The notes under the pieces were generated by a model that worked only from the letters and a program-made list of their open reading frames with translations, was not told the DNA's origin and made no database searches. Both the position numbers and the translations under genes were made by a program. 64,000 nt of DNA from Alphaproteobacteria bacterium GWF2_58_20. GTDB lineage: Bacteria > Pseudomonadota > Alphaproteobacteria > UBA1247. Numbering within the stretch: position 1 is the first letter of the stretch; the number at the start of each line of letters is the position of its first letter. Location of the stretch: assembly GCA_001768735.1 (NCBI GenBank), contig MEMB01000002.1, forward strand, positions 148,418 to 212,417, in the 5' to 3' direction. This document shows positions 32,584 to 40,860 of this stretch, piece after piece.

Positions 32584-33294
32584 ATGAACCGCGATGATAT
32601 CCTTTTGAAGGCGCAAGAATTTGTGCGGGAGGAATTGGCGGCGGATGGGTCCGGTCATGACTGGCATCATGTCCGGCGTGTGTGGGAAAATGCCCGTCAG
32701 CTTGTGGCGGAAGAAGGCGGAAACCGGTTTGTCGTGGAAATGGCCGCCCTTTTGCACGACATTGAGGATTGGAAGGTAACAGGCAAGAAACCCGGAGAGA
32801 AAGGCGGGAAGGTGGAAGCTTTCCTGGGCAGGTTCCTGTTGTCTGAAGCGGATATCAAGGCCATTCTCGATGTTGTTTCGGGTATTGGATATGTGAAGAC
32901 CATCGACACGCCGGAATTGCGGCTTGAAAGCCTGGAAGCCAAAATTGTGTCTGATGCCGACAAGCTGGATGCCGTTGGTGCGATCGGGATAGCAAGGTGC
33001 TTTGCGTTGAGCGGCAACAAGAACATGCTCATCTTTGATCCCGATGTGTTTCCGGTTTCGGATTTGACACATGATCGGTATGTCGATTTCAAAAGAAAAG
33101 GCAATACCTCCATCAATCACTTTTTTGACAAGTTGCTGCGTTTGCGGGGCATGTTCCATACGCAGGCCGCCAAAAAAGAAGGGGAAAAGCGTCACCAGGT
33201 CATGGTGGATTTTCTTGACCGCTTCTTTGAGGAAAACCATATGCCGGAATGGCAGGATTTTTTGCAGAAGTTTCTTCTAAAAACAGGGGGATGA
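32584..33294 (+). CDS. HD-domain phosphohydrolase, YedJ-like
   Basis: A 236-residue metal-dependent phosphohydrolase. The HD superfamily residues are HDWHHVRRVWENA (His), ALLHDIEDWK (His-Asp) and ISDADKLDAVGAIGIAR-type motif VSDADKLDAVG (Asp). A C-terminal segment FFDKLLRLRGMFHTQAAKK matches the YedJ/YpgQ type. These enzymes cleave nucleotides or phosphoesters; the actual substrate is unknown. The next gene, a NUDIX hydrolase, begins three bases after the stop, so both are probably made together. Confidence 0.88.
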   Translation: MNRDDILLKAQEFVREELAADGSGHDWHHVRRVWENARQLVAEEGGNRFVVEMAALLHDIEDWKVTGKKPGEKGGKVEAFLGRFLLSEADIKAILDVVSGIGYVKTIDTPELRLESLEAKIVSDADKLDAVGAIGIARCFALSGNKNMLIFDPDVFPVSDLTHDRYVDFKRKGNTSINHFFDKLLRLRGMFHTQAAKKEGEKRHQVMVDFLDRFFEENHMPEWQDFLQKFLLKTGG

Positions 33295-33297
33295 CAG

Positions 33298-33738
33298 ATG
33301 GAAGGACAGGCGCCTAAAGTTGGTATTGGCCTGATGATCCTGAAAGATGGCAGGGTTTTGCTGGGCAAGCGCAAGGGATCGCATGGCACCGGGGAATATG
33401 CGTTTCCCGGCGGGCATCTCGAATACATGGAATCCTTTACGGACAGCGCCTTGCGAGAGCTTGCGGAAGAATGCGGCGCGGATTTCCAGGTTTCAAAACC
33501 GCAATTCCTGCTGGTGGCCAATGTCCGGAAATATGCGCCCAAGCATTATGTCCACCTGACCTTGCTGGCCCAGTGGCAAGGCGGGGAGCCTGTTGTGATG
33601 GAGCCGGAAAAGTCGGAAGGCTGGGGATGGTATGCGCTGGATGCCTTGCCGTCCCCCCTGTTTGACATGTGCAGGCTTTCTGTTGAAAGTTATCAGAACG
33701 GACGCATTTATTATGATTTTCCTGAACAGGTGACCTGA
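33298..33738 (+). CDS. NUDIX hydrolase, MutT/NUDT15-like
   Basis: A 146-residue NUDIX enzyme. The NUDIX box reads GHLEYMESFTDSALRELAEE followed by CGA, fitting GX5EX7REUXEEXGU. The N-terminal KVGIGLMILKDGRVLLGKRKGSHGTGEYAFPGG and the absence of extra domains match nucleotide pyrophosphohydrolases of the MTH1/NUDT15 type, which clean up damaged or non-standard nucleotides. It follows the HD hydrolase gene by 3 bases, suggesting a joint role in nucleotide metabolism (inference). Confidence 0.9.
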   Translation: MEGQAPKVGIGLMILKDGRVLLGKRKGSHGTGEYAFPGGHLEYMESFTDSALRELAEECGADFQVSKPQFLLVANVRKYAPKHYVHLTLLAQWQGGEPVVMEPEKSEGWGWYALDALPSPLFDMCRLSVESYQNGRIYYDFPEQVT

Positions 33739-33756
33739 AAACCACGTGCTGAAATG

Positions 33757-34062
33757 TTATCGGTTTTTATCAAGGGGGGGCAGGATTTCACCTTCAAAAA
33801 CCCCTTCTTCGACCACATGCTTTTCATTTTTTGTGTGGAGGGTTCGTATTCTCATCCAGAGCCTTTTCAGGAATGGGATGGTGGATGGGGATATCTGGCC
33901 TGCCTTTCCCATGATTGTTCCCATCAGGATGAGCAGCAGGTTTATGGCCAGCAACATTCCCATTGTCAGGAGAAAGCCCAAGAGGAATATCGGCGTCAGG
34001 ACAATCATCAGGAATGTCCGGTAGGCGCTGGATCTGGATGTTGTTGTATAAATGCGCAACAT
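33757..34062 (-). CDS. Small membrane protein of unknown function
   Basis: A 101-residue protein with a basic N-terminus (RIYTTTSRSSAYR), a hydrophobic segment of about 40 residues that could form two helices (FLMIVLTPIFLLGFLLTM, AINLLLILMGTI), and a charged C-terminus with HVVEEGVFEGEILPP. I do not recognise it; the layout resembles small membrane proteins of the DUF-type found beside NUDIX genes, but I cannot name it. GGGGGA lies about ten bases before the ATG. It converges with the NUDIX gene. Confidence 0.5.
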   Translation of the reverse strand: MLRIYTTTSRSSAYRTFLMIVLTPIFLLGFLLTMGMLLAINLLLILMGTIMGKAGQISPSTIPFLKRLWMRIRTLHTKNEKHVVEEGVFEGEILPPLDKNR

Positions 34063-34206
34063 GATGGAATTTTCCCCCGTTTTTTGTGAGCTTGTCAACA
34101 ATGCGGGACACTATACCTCCAGATGTTCGCCTGTTGCAACGAAGCAGGAGGCATGAGGCAATAAGCTATGCCGGTTTGAACCGGTTTCCGGAAGTGAAGG
34201 GGGGAA

Positions 34207-34791
34207 CTAAATGCCTTTTCGTCCCAAGGCCTCGGATTTTGCGAGACAGGCTTTGCGGTGTTTGTCCCGGGATTCCATTATCATGCCAAAACAGGTGGCT
34301 TTGAGAGGTCTGAGGCCGCAGAACCCCAGCATGCTCTTGAGCGCCTTGATGCCATGGGCACCGAAAAACAGCCGGTAAATGATGGCCGGCATGCTCATGG
34401 TCTGGATGATGCGGGCAGATTTTCCTTGAAGCAGGCCATTCTTCAAAGGATTTCGGGATTTCAGGTCATAGGCAAAACCCCGTGTAAATACCCGTTCAAA
34501 AAATCCCTTGAGCAAGGCCGGCATCATGTATTCCCACATGGGATAGATAATGACGAGATGATCGGCCTGGTGGATCTGCTCCTGTGTTTTGGCAAGGTCG
34601 GGCTCGAGCGGTTGGTCTCCCTCATACCCCTCATGCAGGATGGGGTCAAAATCCAGTTTTGCGATGTTGACAAGTTCGGTGGTGTGCCCAGCTTCCTGTG
34701 CGCCTTTCTGGTAGGCCAGAGCCAGAGCTTCACAGAAACTTTTGCGGGAAAGGGCTGGATGCCCCAGCAGGATGAGGATGTGCTTTTTCAT
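34207..34791 (-). CDS. NAD(P)H dehydrogenase (quinone)-type flavoprotein
   Basis: A 194-residue flavodoxin-2 fold protein of the NQO/MdaB/KefF type. The N-terminus KKHILILLGHPALSRKSFCEALA is the FMN/FAD phosphate loop, and the active-site loop reads VIIYPMWEYMMPALLKGFFERVF. Such enzymes reduce quinones by two electrons. The gene lies 8 bases downstream of the last glycan-operon gene on the same strand and is probably read through from it, though a functional link is unclear. Confidence 0.85.
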   Translation of the reverse strand: MKKHILILLGHPALSRKSFCEALALAYQKGAQEAGHTTELVNIAKLDFDPILHEGYEGDQPLEPDLAKTQEQIHQADHLVIIYPMWEYMMPALLKGFFERVFTRGFAYDLKSRNPLKNGLLQGKSARIIQTMSMPAIIYRLFFGAHGIKALKSMLGFCGLRPLKATCFGMIMESRDKHRKACLAKSEALGRKGI

Positions 34792-34799
34792 GTTTTTTC

Positions 34800-37172
34800 T
34801 TATTCCCTGAGTTCCTGAATGGACAGGATCTTGAGGAGGCTGGAAGGCGTTGTCAAGTTCATCTCATCCAGGCAGAGGACGTAGGTCTTGCCTTTCTCGG
34901 GTTTCCACAGGGAATTTTCCAGGACACCTTGGTTGTATGGCATGCCTTTTTCCATGTTTCTGTAGAAGCTTATGATCGAAAATGGTGGGGTATGATCATC
35001 CGTTGGAGATGATTTCCAGTTCTTGGTATATACATCCACATCAACATCCGGCGCATAACTGAAGACGTGCTTGTCCGGGGCATGAATGCGCAGGATGGTT
35101 GCGTATTCGCGGATGAAAGGGACGGAAGTTTGTCCGGATGGACAGGAATCGGGCGCAATTTTCTGCATTTTTTGTACGCCGCCTGCAAAAAACAGGGGGA
35201 TCAGCACATAGCCTGCGACACCGATGGAGATCGCATAAAGATCCATGTTTTTTGAGGTTTTGGCATGGATTGTGATGGGAGAATCCGCATGTCGAAGCTT
35301 CTTTAACATGGTTTGGATGAAGTATATGGAAATACTTGGGAAAACAGCCAGGATCGGAATGCTGGCGGCAAAAACCCGCTTGCCACCATCCTGCATCAGG
35401 AGGGGGGCGGAAAAGATGATGCCCAGCAGCATGAAAATGAGAAAGGCGCTTTTGCGGGCCAGAGCGGTGGCCAGCAGGAAAAGAAGGCCGCATATGGAAA
35501 AAGCATAAATATTCTTACCGGGCAGATGCATGACATATCCCGGGGCAGCAACAAGCTGCCGCCACAGGTAAGAGATAAAAAGGCTGGGTTGTTGCAGGAT
35601 GTTGGCGATAGCCAGGTCATAGATGGCCCGGACATTTTCGGGTGTTTCGTGCGTGAGTTCGGGATGGTCCATCCCGATCTGTGCCCATCCCTTGCCGCCG
35701 AGTGACATGCCATAAAGAACAGTGGAAAAATTGCTGTTGGGAATGTTTGCGCCCGTTCCCAGGATTTTCAGGTAAAGCCAGTTGACGATTGTGGCACCGG
35801 CAATGCCTGCAAGGACGTAGCCACACCATGTCAGTCGGTCGCGCCCCTTGTGAAACAGGAATGCCCATGCCAGGGCCGCAGGCAAAAGCAGAAATGTTCC
35901 CGCCCTGGCATAAAGTCCCAGGGCAAGACAAAACATGCCAAAGGAAAACACTTTGGGAGATTTGTCCTCAAGTCCGCGCCATAAAAATCCCAGCGCCATG
36001 GCCCCAAAGAAAAAGCCTGTGGTTTCGGAAAGGGTGGTTGGCATGTAAGGAGTGATGAAAACGCCGCACAACAGCACAAAGAGCATTGTTGCCGCTAAAC
36101 CAAGTCTCCGGCTTAGCTGTTGTGCGGCAAACAGGACGGCGACCGCAATAAGGGAGGCTTGCAGGGCAAGCGCCATGCGCAAGTCGCCTCCGGACAGCCA
36201 GAGACGCAGGGCTGTCAGGACAGACGTGATGGGGCGCCTTTGGTTCCAGAAATCAAGGTGTCCCGTTTCCAGAACGCCCAGTCCTCCCATATAATAGGCG
36301 TTGGCATCAGAGGTGGGGATGAAAAATCCCCACGAAGAATTTTCGCCACGCCAGTTGTCGAGCAGGGGGAGGTGGAAGAGGACGGTGGCGAGGCAAAGCA
36401 GGATGGGGATGGTCCATTTTTCATGGGGTTTCCCGGCAATGGTGCCAGCCATGAGGAAAGGGATGATGACAAGGCCGGACTGCAGGATGGGGTTCATCAA
36501 GCCGTGTTCGAATATCGGTATGGAAGTTCCCCAGAAAAACATGATGGCCCATGCCAGCGGGATTCCGGCTATGACTGCCATCAGGTTGGGGAAGGACGGG
36601 GATGGAGAAGCCAGGGGAATGCATGGTTTTCGCCATGATGTCCAGATTTCCGCAACGGTTTTTGGGAGGGGGCGGAAACTTCCCCCGCCCATCAGGAACA
36701 ACAGGGATGCGATCAGCATTATGGCCATAAGCTGGAGGATTTCCTGGTTTATGGAAAAGGGAACCGAAATGCTGTATGTGCGTCCGTTTTCAATCGGGTT
36801 TGAATTGTCGGATGTGGAAAAGATCAGGTATTTTCCCCAGTGGGAATGCCGTCCCATTCCGATCGCCATTAGGCTTTCGTGGACGCTGTGCCTCATTTCT
36901 TGCAGAACACCGTCTTCATAAAGTTTGAGCAGGGACCGGTCGTTGTTTTCCAAGCCGTCTCCTGCAAAAACAACAAAGGGCAGGTTGCCCTTTTCCCGGC
37001 TTTCCAGCTGCCTCAGGTCGATTTTATAGACATGCTCTTGTTCATGCCGGATGATGCTGGCCGGGATGGTGCGGTGGACATGGAACGCCGGTAGCTGCAA
37101 CGTCAGCTCGACGAGGAAAATGAGGATTCCGGCAGCAAGGCAAATCCGGGCCATGAGGATTTTTTTCTTCAT
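34800..37172 (-). CDS. Polytopic GT-C-like membrane protein with extracytoplasmic N-terminal domain (copy B)
   Basis: A 790-residue membrane protein. Residues 1-25 are a membrane helix, followed by an exported domain of about 125 residues (LPAFHVHRTIPASIIRH, RHSHWGKYLIFSTSDNSNP, ENGRTYSIS). At least ten further helices follow in a pattern typical of GT-C glycosyltransferases (dolichyl-phosphate-mannose/ArnT-like), with a loop DANAYYMGGLGVLETGHLDF and LSETTGFFFG. GT-C enzymes move sugars from lipid carriers to acceptors on the outer side. It overlaps the related copy A by four bases. Catalytic residues cannot be assigned with certainty. Confidence 0.7.
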   Translation of the reverse strand: MKKKILMARICLAAGILIFLVELTLQLPAFHVHRTIPASIIRHEQEHVYKIDLRQLESREKGNLPFVVFAGDGLENNDRSLLKLYEDGVLQEMRHSVHESLMAIGMGRHSHWGKYLIFSTSDNSNPIENGRTYSISVPFSINQEILQLMAIMLIASLLFLMGGGSFRPLPKTVAEIWTSWRKPCIPLASPSPSFPNLMAVIAGIPLAWAIMFFWGTSIPIFEHGLMNPILQSGLVIIPFLMAGTIAGKPHEKWTIPILLCLATVLFHLPLLDNWRGENSSWGFFIPTSDANAYYMGGLGVLETGHLDFWNQRRPITSVLTALRLWLSGGDLRMALALQASLIAVAVLFAAQQLSRRLGLAATMLFVLLCGVFITPYMPTTLSETTGFFFGAMALGFLWRGLEDKSPKVFSFGMFCLALGLYARAGTFLLLPAALAWAFLFHKGRDRLTWCGYVLAGIAGATIVNWLYLKILGTGANIPNSNFSTVLYGMSLGGKGWAQIGMDHPELTHETPENVRAIYDLAIANILQQPSLFISYLWRQLVAAPGYVMHLPGKNIYAFSICGLLFLLATALARKSAFLIFMLLGIIFSAPLLMQDGGKRVFAASIPILAVFPSISIYFIQTMLKKLRHADSPITIHAKTSKNMDLYAISIGVAGYVLIPLFFAGGVQKMQKIAPDSCPSGQTSVPFIREYATILRIHAPDKHVFSYAPDVDVDVYTKNWKSSPTDDHTPPFSIISFYRNMEKGMPYNQGVLENSLWKPEKGKTYVLCLDEMNLTTPSSLLKILSIQELRE

Positions 37173-39364
37173 TCTGTTCCCTCGGTGACGTATTCCGGGT
37201 TTATTTTGTAAATTTCCATCCAGTCTTCCCTGCCTTCGTGCAGGTATTCAAAACGTTGGGGAGGGTTTTTGTTGCGGAGGTTGTTTATGAATTGCTGCCA
37301 TTCCTTCCGGCGGCCAACGCTTGCAAAAATGTCCCCATAGAATTGTTCATGGTAGCTGTTCAGGATCATGAATTGGCAGGTCTTGTGGATGTTTTTCATG
37401 TCGGGGAATGGGAATCTGGACATGGATTTCCTGTTTAGATAAGGAAAGTCAAGGAGTTCGGATGTGTATTGCAGGCCGTCTGCAAGGGGAGGCAGTTGCC
37501 ACTCCGCATGCTTCATGATGCATATGGACGCATTTCCCTGGGCCTGCCTTTCCAGCCATGCTTTTCCGGCCATCTGCACCTTTTGTTCCGAAAGATGGCG
37601 CTGCCTTGTTGATGCGTGAACATCTCCATATGCGCTTGCGTAGGAAAACAGAAGCAAGGGCGAGACGAAAGCTACTCCCCATGCAGCACTTCTCCTGAAA
37701 AAAAGGCGATTGCTTTGTTTAAGTTCCAAAAACACTTTTTGGGAAACATGGGCGACAATGAAAATGTACATGATGGCAATGTGGTATCCCCAACGCGGGA
37801 ATTTCGGGCTGATCATTCCGAGCAGGGAAAAGACAAGAAGGATGGCAAGCAGGGCGGACGACGTTTTGTCTTTTTGTTTGGCAGCGAAAAAAATGGCGAC
37901 GGGAAAAGCGGCGAGAAACATCATGAACAGGGGGATGTCGAATTCATGGAATTGTTGTGCATTGTAATAAAATATGGGGAAGAACCCGATGATGTCGCCC
38001 CAGTCTCCGACATTGGTGATGCTGTCGATGAATGTTTTGAAAAAATCATCAATATATATGATGTATCTCATCATGAGTACGGCGAGCGAGAGGGCTGTCG
38101 TATATAGGAAAATGAATGCCTGCGGGTGCATTTGGTGCTTACGGCGACACATCAGGATGGGGATGGCGGGGATCAGGACAAAAACGATGCCTGTGATTTT
38201 TGTTGTGATCACAAGGGCCATGGCAATGCCTGCCATGGCGGAAAGCCATGAAGATTTTTTTCCCGAGGCGTGGAATGTGGCAAAAGACAGCAGGATGACA
38301 AGGCAGGGAGCGATCAGGTGATCCACACGCAGGATGTTGACGTGGTAAAAGAGTTTTGGGGATGTTGCTAGGATGAGCGAGAGGACGGCCAAAAGAATCC
38401 TGGAGCCGCCGAATGTTGAAAAGACACCGTAAAAAACGGATACGGCAGCCGACCAGGAGAGGATATTGGTGAGGCAGTTCATGAAATTGGTCTGGCTTTC
38501 CAGACCGGAGAGGCTATGGAAAAAAGGGGATATGGACATTACGCCCCTCAATCCCAAAACGCCAAGGGCATGCAGGATGTAGTATCCGTCGAGGTAAGGG
38601 CTTGGGATTGGTTTTTGCAAGGGGCGCCCTTCAAACAGATAATCTGTGAAGATTTTTACCCTCTGGATATTGTTGTCGCCTTCAAAGGCGTGCTGGAACT
38701 GGTCCGGGCATAATTGCCAGAGCATCACAAAGGTTATCGCTCCCAGTAGAAGTGCGATTGCTGGGGCGGAAAACCCGCCTTTTTCCGTTTGTGGGGCGGG
38801 GACGGGAAAAGGGGGAGATTGGAGGGTGGGCAGGCGCCAGGATTTTGGTAGGTGGGAAAAAATTGTTGTTCCCAACATGAGTGCAATGGAAAGGAAAATG
38901 ATGCTTGTGGCCAGAAATTTTCCCGCCCTGGAAAGGCGAAGGCTTCCGGAAAGGGTGTAGGATTTTCCGTTTGTGCGTGGATCTGTATTGTCGGAAGACG
39001 AAAAATGCAGGTTTTGTTTCCAGTGGGAAAAACGGCCACTTCCCAGTTTCAGGATTTCGCCATGCAGTCTGTGGGGAAGAGGAAGGGAGATATTGTTTTC
39101 GAGGATTTGGAGGGATGAATTACCCCGTGTCTGCAGATCGTCATCGTAGAAGCCCATTCCCGGGATGTTTTTGAGCCCATCATGTTCCAGATGCCGCATG
39201 TCCACACTATAGGCGAAACCGTCCACATGCCGGATAGCGTTGGCCGGGATAGCGCGGTGGACATGGAACGCCGGCAGGGACAGGGCCAAGTTGATGGCAA
39301 AAACGAAAAGGCTTGCCACAAGCCCTGCCCATGCCAGACGCATGAGATTCTTTTGCACGCCCAT
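37169..39364 (-). CDS. Polytopic GT-C-like membrane protein with extracytoplasmic N-terminal domain (copy A)
   Basis: A 731-residue membrane protein that shares the N-terminal layout and sequence with copy B: LPAFHVHRAIPANAIRH, VDMRHLEHDG, GRFSHWKQNLHFSSSDNTDP, TNGKSYTLS. About ten helices follow; a loop RVDHLIAPCLVILL and the pattern NCLTNILSWSAAVSVFYGVF resemble membrane glycosyltransferases of the GT-C/PMT type. The C-terminal part (about 200 residues) is probably exported. Copies A and B are diverged outside the N-terminal domain, so they may add different sugars. It starts 2 bases before the methyltransferase stop. Confidence 0.7.
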   Translation of the reverse strand: MGVQKNLMRLAWAGLVASLFVFAINLALSLPAFHVHRAIPANAIRHVDGFAYSVDMRHLEHDGLKNIPGMGFYDDDLQTRGNSSLQILENNISLPLPHRLHGEILKLGSGRFSHWKQNLHFSSSDNTDPRTNGKSYTLSGSLRLSRAGKFLATSIIFLSIALMLGTTIFSHLPKSWRLPTLQSPPFPVPAPQTEKGGFSAPAIALLLGAITFVMLWQLCPDQFQHAFEGDNNIQRVKIFTDYLFEGRPLQKPIPSPYLDGYYILHALGVLGLRGVMSISPFFHSLSGLESQTNFMNCLTNILSWSAAVSVFYGVFSTFGGSRILLAVLSLILATSPKLFYHVNILRVDHLIAPCLVILLSFATFHASGKKSSWLSAMAGIAMALVITTKITGIVFVLIPAIPILMCRRKHQMHPQAFIFLYTTALSLAVLMMRYIIYIDDFFKTFIDSITNVGDWGDIIGFFPIFYYNAQQFHEFDIPLFMMFLAAFPVAIFFAAKQKDKTSSALLAILLVFSLLGMISPKFPRWGYHIAIMYIFIVAHVSQKVFLELKQSNRLFFRRSAAWGVAFVSPLLLFSYASAYGDVHASTRQRHLSEQKVQMAGKAWLERQAQGNASICIMKHAEWQLPPLADGLQYTSELLDFPYLNRKSMSRFPFPDMKNIHKTCQFMILNSYHEQFYGDIFASVGRRKEWQQFINNLRNKNPPQRFEYLHEGREDWMEIYKINPEYVTEGTE

Positions 39365-39366
39365 TT

Positions 39367-40107
39367 TTATGCGGACGGCTTTTCGGCGACGATGAGCAGT
39401 GAACCGGCAAATTCCCGCAGGCCCGGCGTTTTTTCAAGAATGGCGCCCAGTTTGTCCACAAAGGGAATGAGGTGTTCCGGGGTTGATGGGTGCAACCAGT
39501 CAAACGGCATGATGCGGATGTTCGTGAACCCGGCCCTTTCCAGTTGTTTGGCAAGGGGAAACCGCACAAAGGCCGTCTCATCCTTGGAAACATAAGGATA
39601 AAATGTGCGGAAATGCCGTTCCAGAAAAACCTGCGGATTGAGCATGTTGGGTTCGGCAAAAACCATTTTTCCGGAAGGTTTCAGCAGGTCGCGGATCTTG
39701 CGGAAAGCTTCGTCGCAGTTCAGGTGGTGCAGCACCGATGATCCGATGACCGCGTCAAAGGGTTCGTTGACGTTGCATTCTTCGAACCGCTGGTTGAGGA
39801 ATTTCACGTTCTCGTCGGAAAACCCGCGCCGGGTTTTCATGTCGTTGGCGATGGCCAGCAGGTCGGACGAGATGTCCACGGCAAGGATGCTGGCCCCGGA
39901 TTCCAGGAATTTTTCGGTAAAGTTCCCGGTGCCGCAGCCGATTTCAAGGGCGCGCATGTTGGGGGCGAGCCCGGCCGCCTCGCGGATGAGGTCGGCCCTG
40001 CGTTCCGCGCGTTTCCGTCCGGCGGGCGTTCCCCAACCCCAGATTTCAATGGCATCTCCGCTGGCCAGATATTGTCCGTGACGGATTTCGTTTTCGCTGC
40101 GGGTCAT
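39367..40107 (-). CDS. Class I SAM-dependent methyltransferase
   Basis: A 246-residue methyltransferase. SAM-binding motif I is ALEIGCGTGNFTEKFLESG, motif II ILAVDISSDLLAIA, and the post-motif segment FDAVIGSSVLHHL with LLKPSGKMVFAEPNML is typical of the methyltransferase 11 family. It has no membrane helices. Because it lies inside a run of glycosyltransferase-like genes with overlaps of 4 and 2 bases, it probably modifies a sugar or lipid carrier; the substrate cannot be read from the sequence. Confidence 0.88.
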   Translation of the reverse strand: MTRSENEIRHGQYLASGDAIEIWGWGTPAGRKRAERRADLIREAAGLAPNMRALEIGCGTGNFTEKFLESGASILAVDISSDLLAIANDMKTRRGFSDENVKFLNQRFEECNVNEPFDAVIGSSVLHHLNCDEAFRKIRDLLKPSGKMVFAEPNMLNPQVFLERHFRTFYPYVSKDETAFVRFPLAKQLERAGFTNIRIMPFDWLHPSTPEHLIPFVDKLGAILEKTPGLREFAGSLLIVAEKPSA

Positions 40108-40859
40108 GATTCATGGGCTCCTGTTTCGGTTTTCTTTTCAAGGACGGCAAGCAGCCGGAAGGCGCAAAGGCGCCCAATGAGAGGTTCCAGATGTTTTTCC
40201 ATGGCCAGCAGGGGGCGGATCAGTCCAAGCGGAATGAGGCACCAGCGCTTGAAGCCACCGGAAAGCGGATAGGCAAAAAGGGAAATGTTCCGGGAGGTCA
40301 CCACGCGCATGCCGGGGAATGCCGCCAGCATGCGTTTGCGCCAGCGGCCCATGAGCAGGGTGGGAATGGCCTGGTTGGAAAGGTAAGGATCCTTGCCGGG
40401 GGTTGGCGCACCTTCCTCAAGCGGATCGTCCCCCATGATGACGGGTTCATGATGCAGCAGCTTGAAAAACAGCCAGCTGACCGGCGTGATGCCGGGTTCC
40501 ACCATGACAATCCGCCCGCCGGGCCGCAGAACGCGCATGGCTTCGGACAGGAACAGGCGGGGGCGCTCAATGTGGTGCAGGACATCAAAAAGAACGATGT
40601 TCGCAAAACTGCCGTCCTCGAAAGGAAGAGCTTGCGCATCGGCCACCACGTCAATCCATGGGGCGGGCAGGACATCGGATGTGATGACGTCGGAAGCGAA
40701 GTTTTTCAGGTTGCCGCATCCGCTGCCGATTTCCAGGGTTTTGCCGGGGGCAAGCTGGGCCGCAATGCGCTGGTAGAGATCGGTGTAGATCTCGCGCAGG
40801 ACAGGTTTGTTTTCCCAGATATGCCGGTAGATATCCAGCCTTTCATCCGTGTTGGTCAT
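40104..40859 (-). CDS. Class I SAM-dependent methyltransferase
   Basis: A 251-residue methyltransferase distinct from its neighbour. Motif I is TLEIGSGCGNLKNFASDVITSD, followed by DVVADAQALPFEDGSFANIVLFDVLHHI and MRVLRPGGRIVMVEPGI. The C-terminal part is hydrophobic (SWLFFKLLHHE, LIRPLLAMEKHLEPLIGRLCAFRLL) and could lie on the membrane. The ATG at 40859, two bases after the preceding stop, is chosen; the longer frame upstream has no family support. Confidence 0.87.
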   Translation of the reverse strand: MTNTDERLDIYRHIWENKPVLREIYTDLYQRIAAQLAPGKTLEIGSGCGNLKNFASDVITSDVLPAPWIDVVADAQALPFEDGSFANIVLFDVLHHIERPRLFLSEAMRVLRPGGRIVMVEPGITPVSWLFFKLLHHEPVIMGDDPLEEGAPTPGKDPYLSNQAIPTLLMGRWRKRMLAAFPGMRVVTSRNISLFAYPLSGGFKRWCLIPLGLIRPLLAMEKHLEPLIGRLCAFRLLAVLEKKTETGAHES

Positions 40860-40860
40860 C

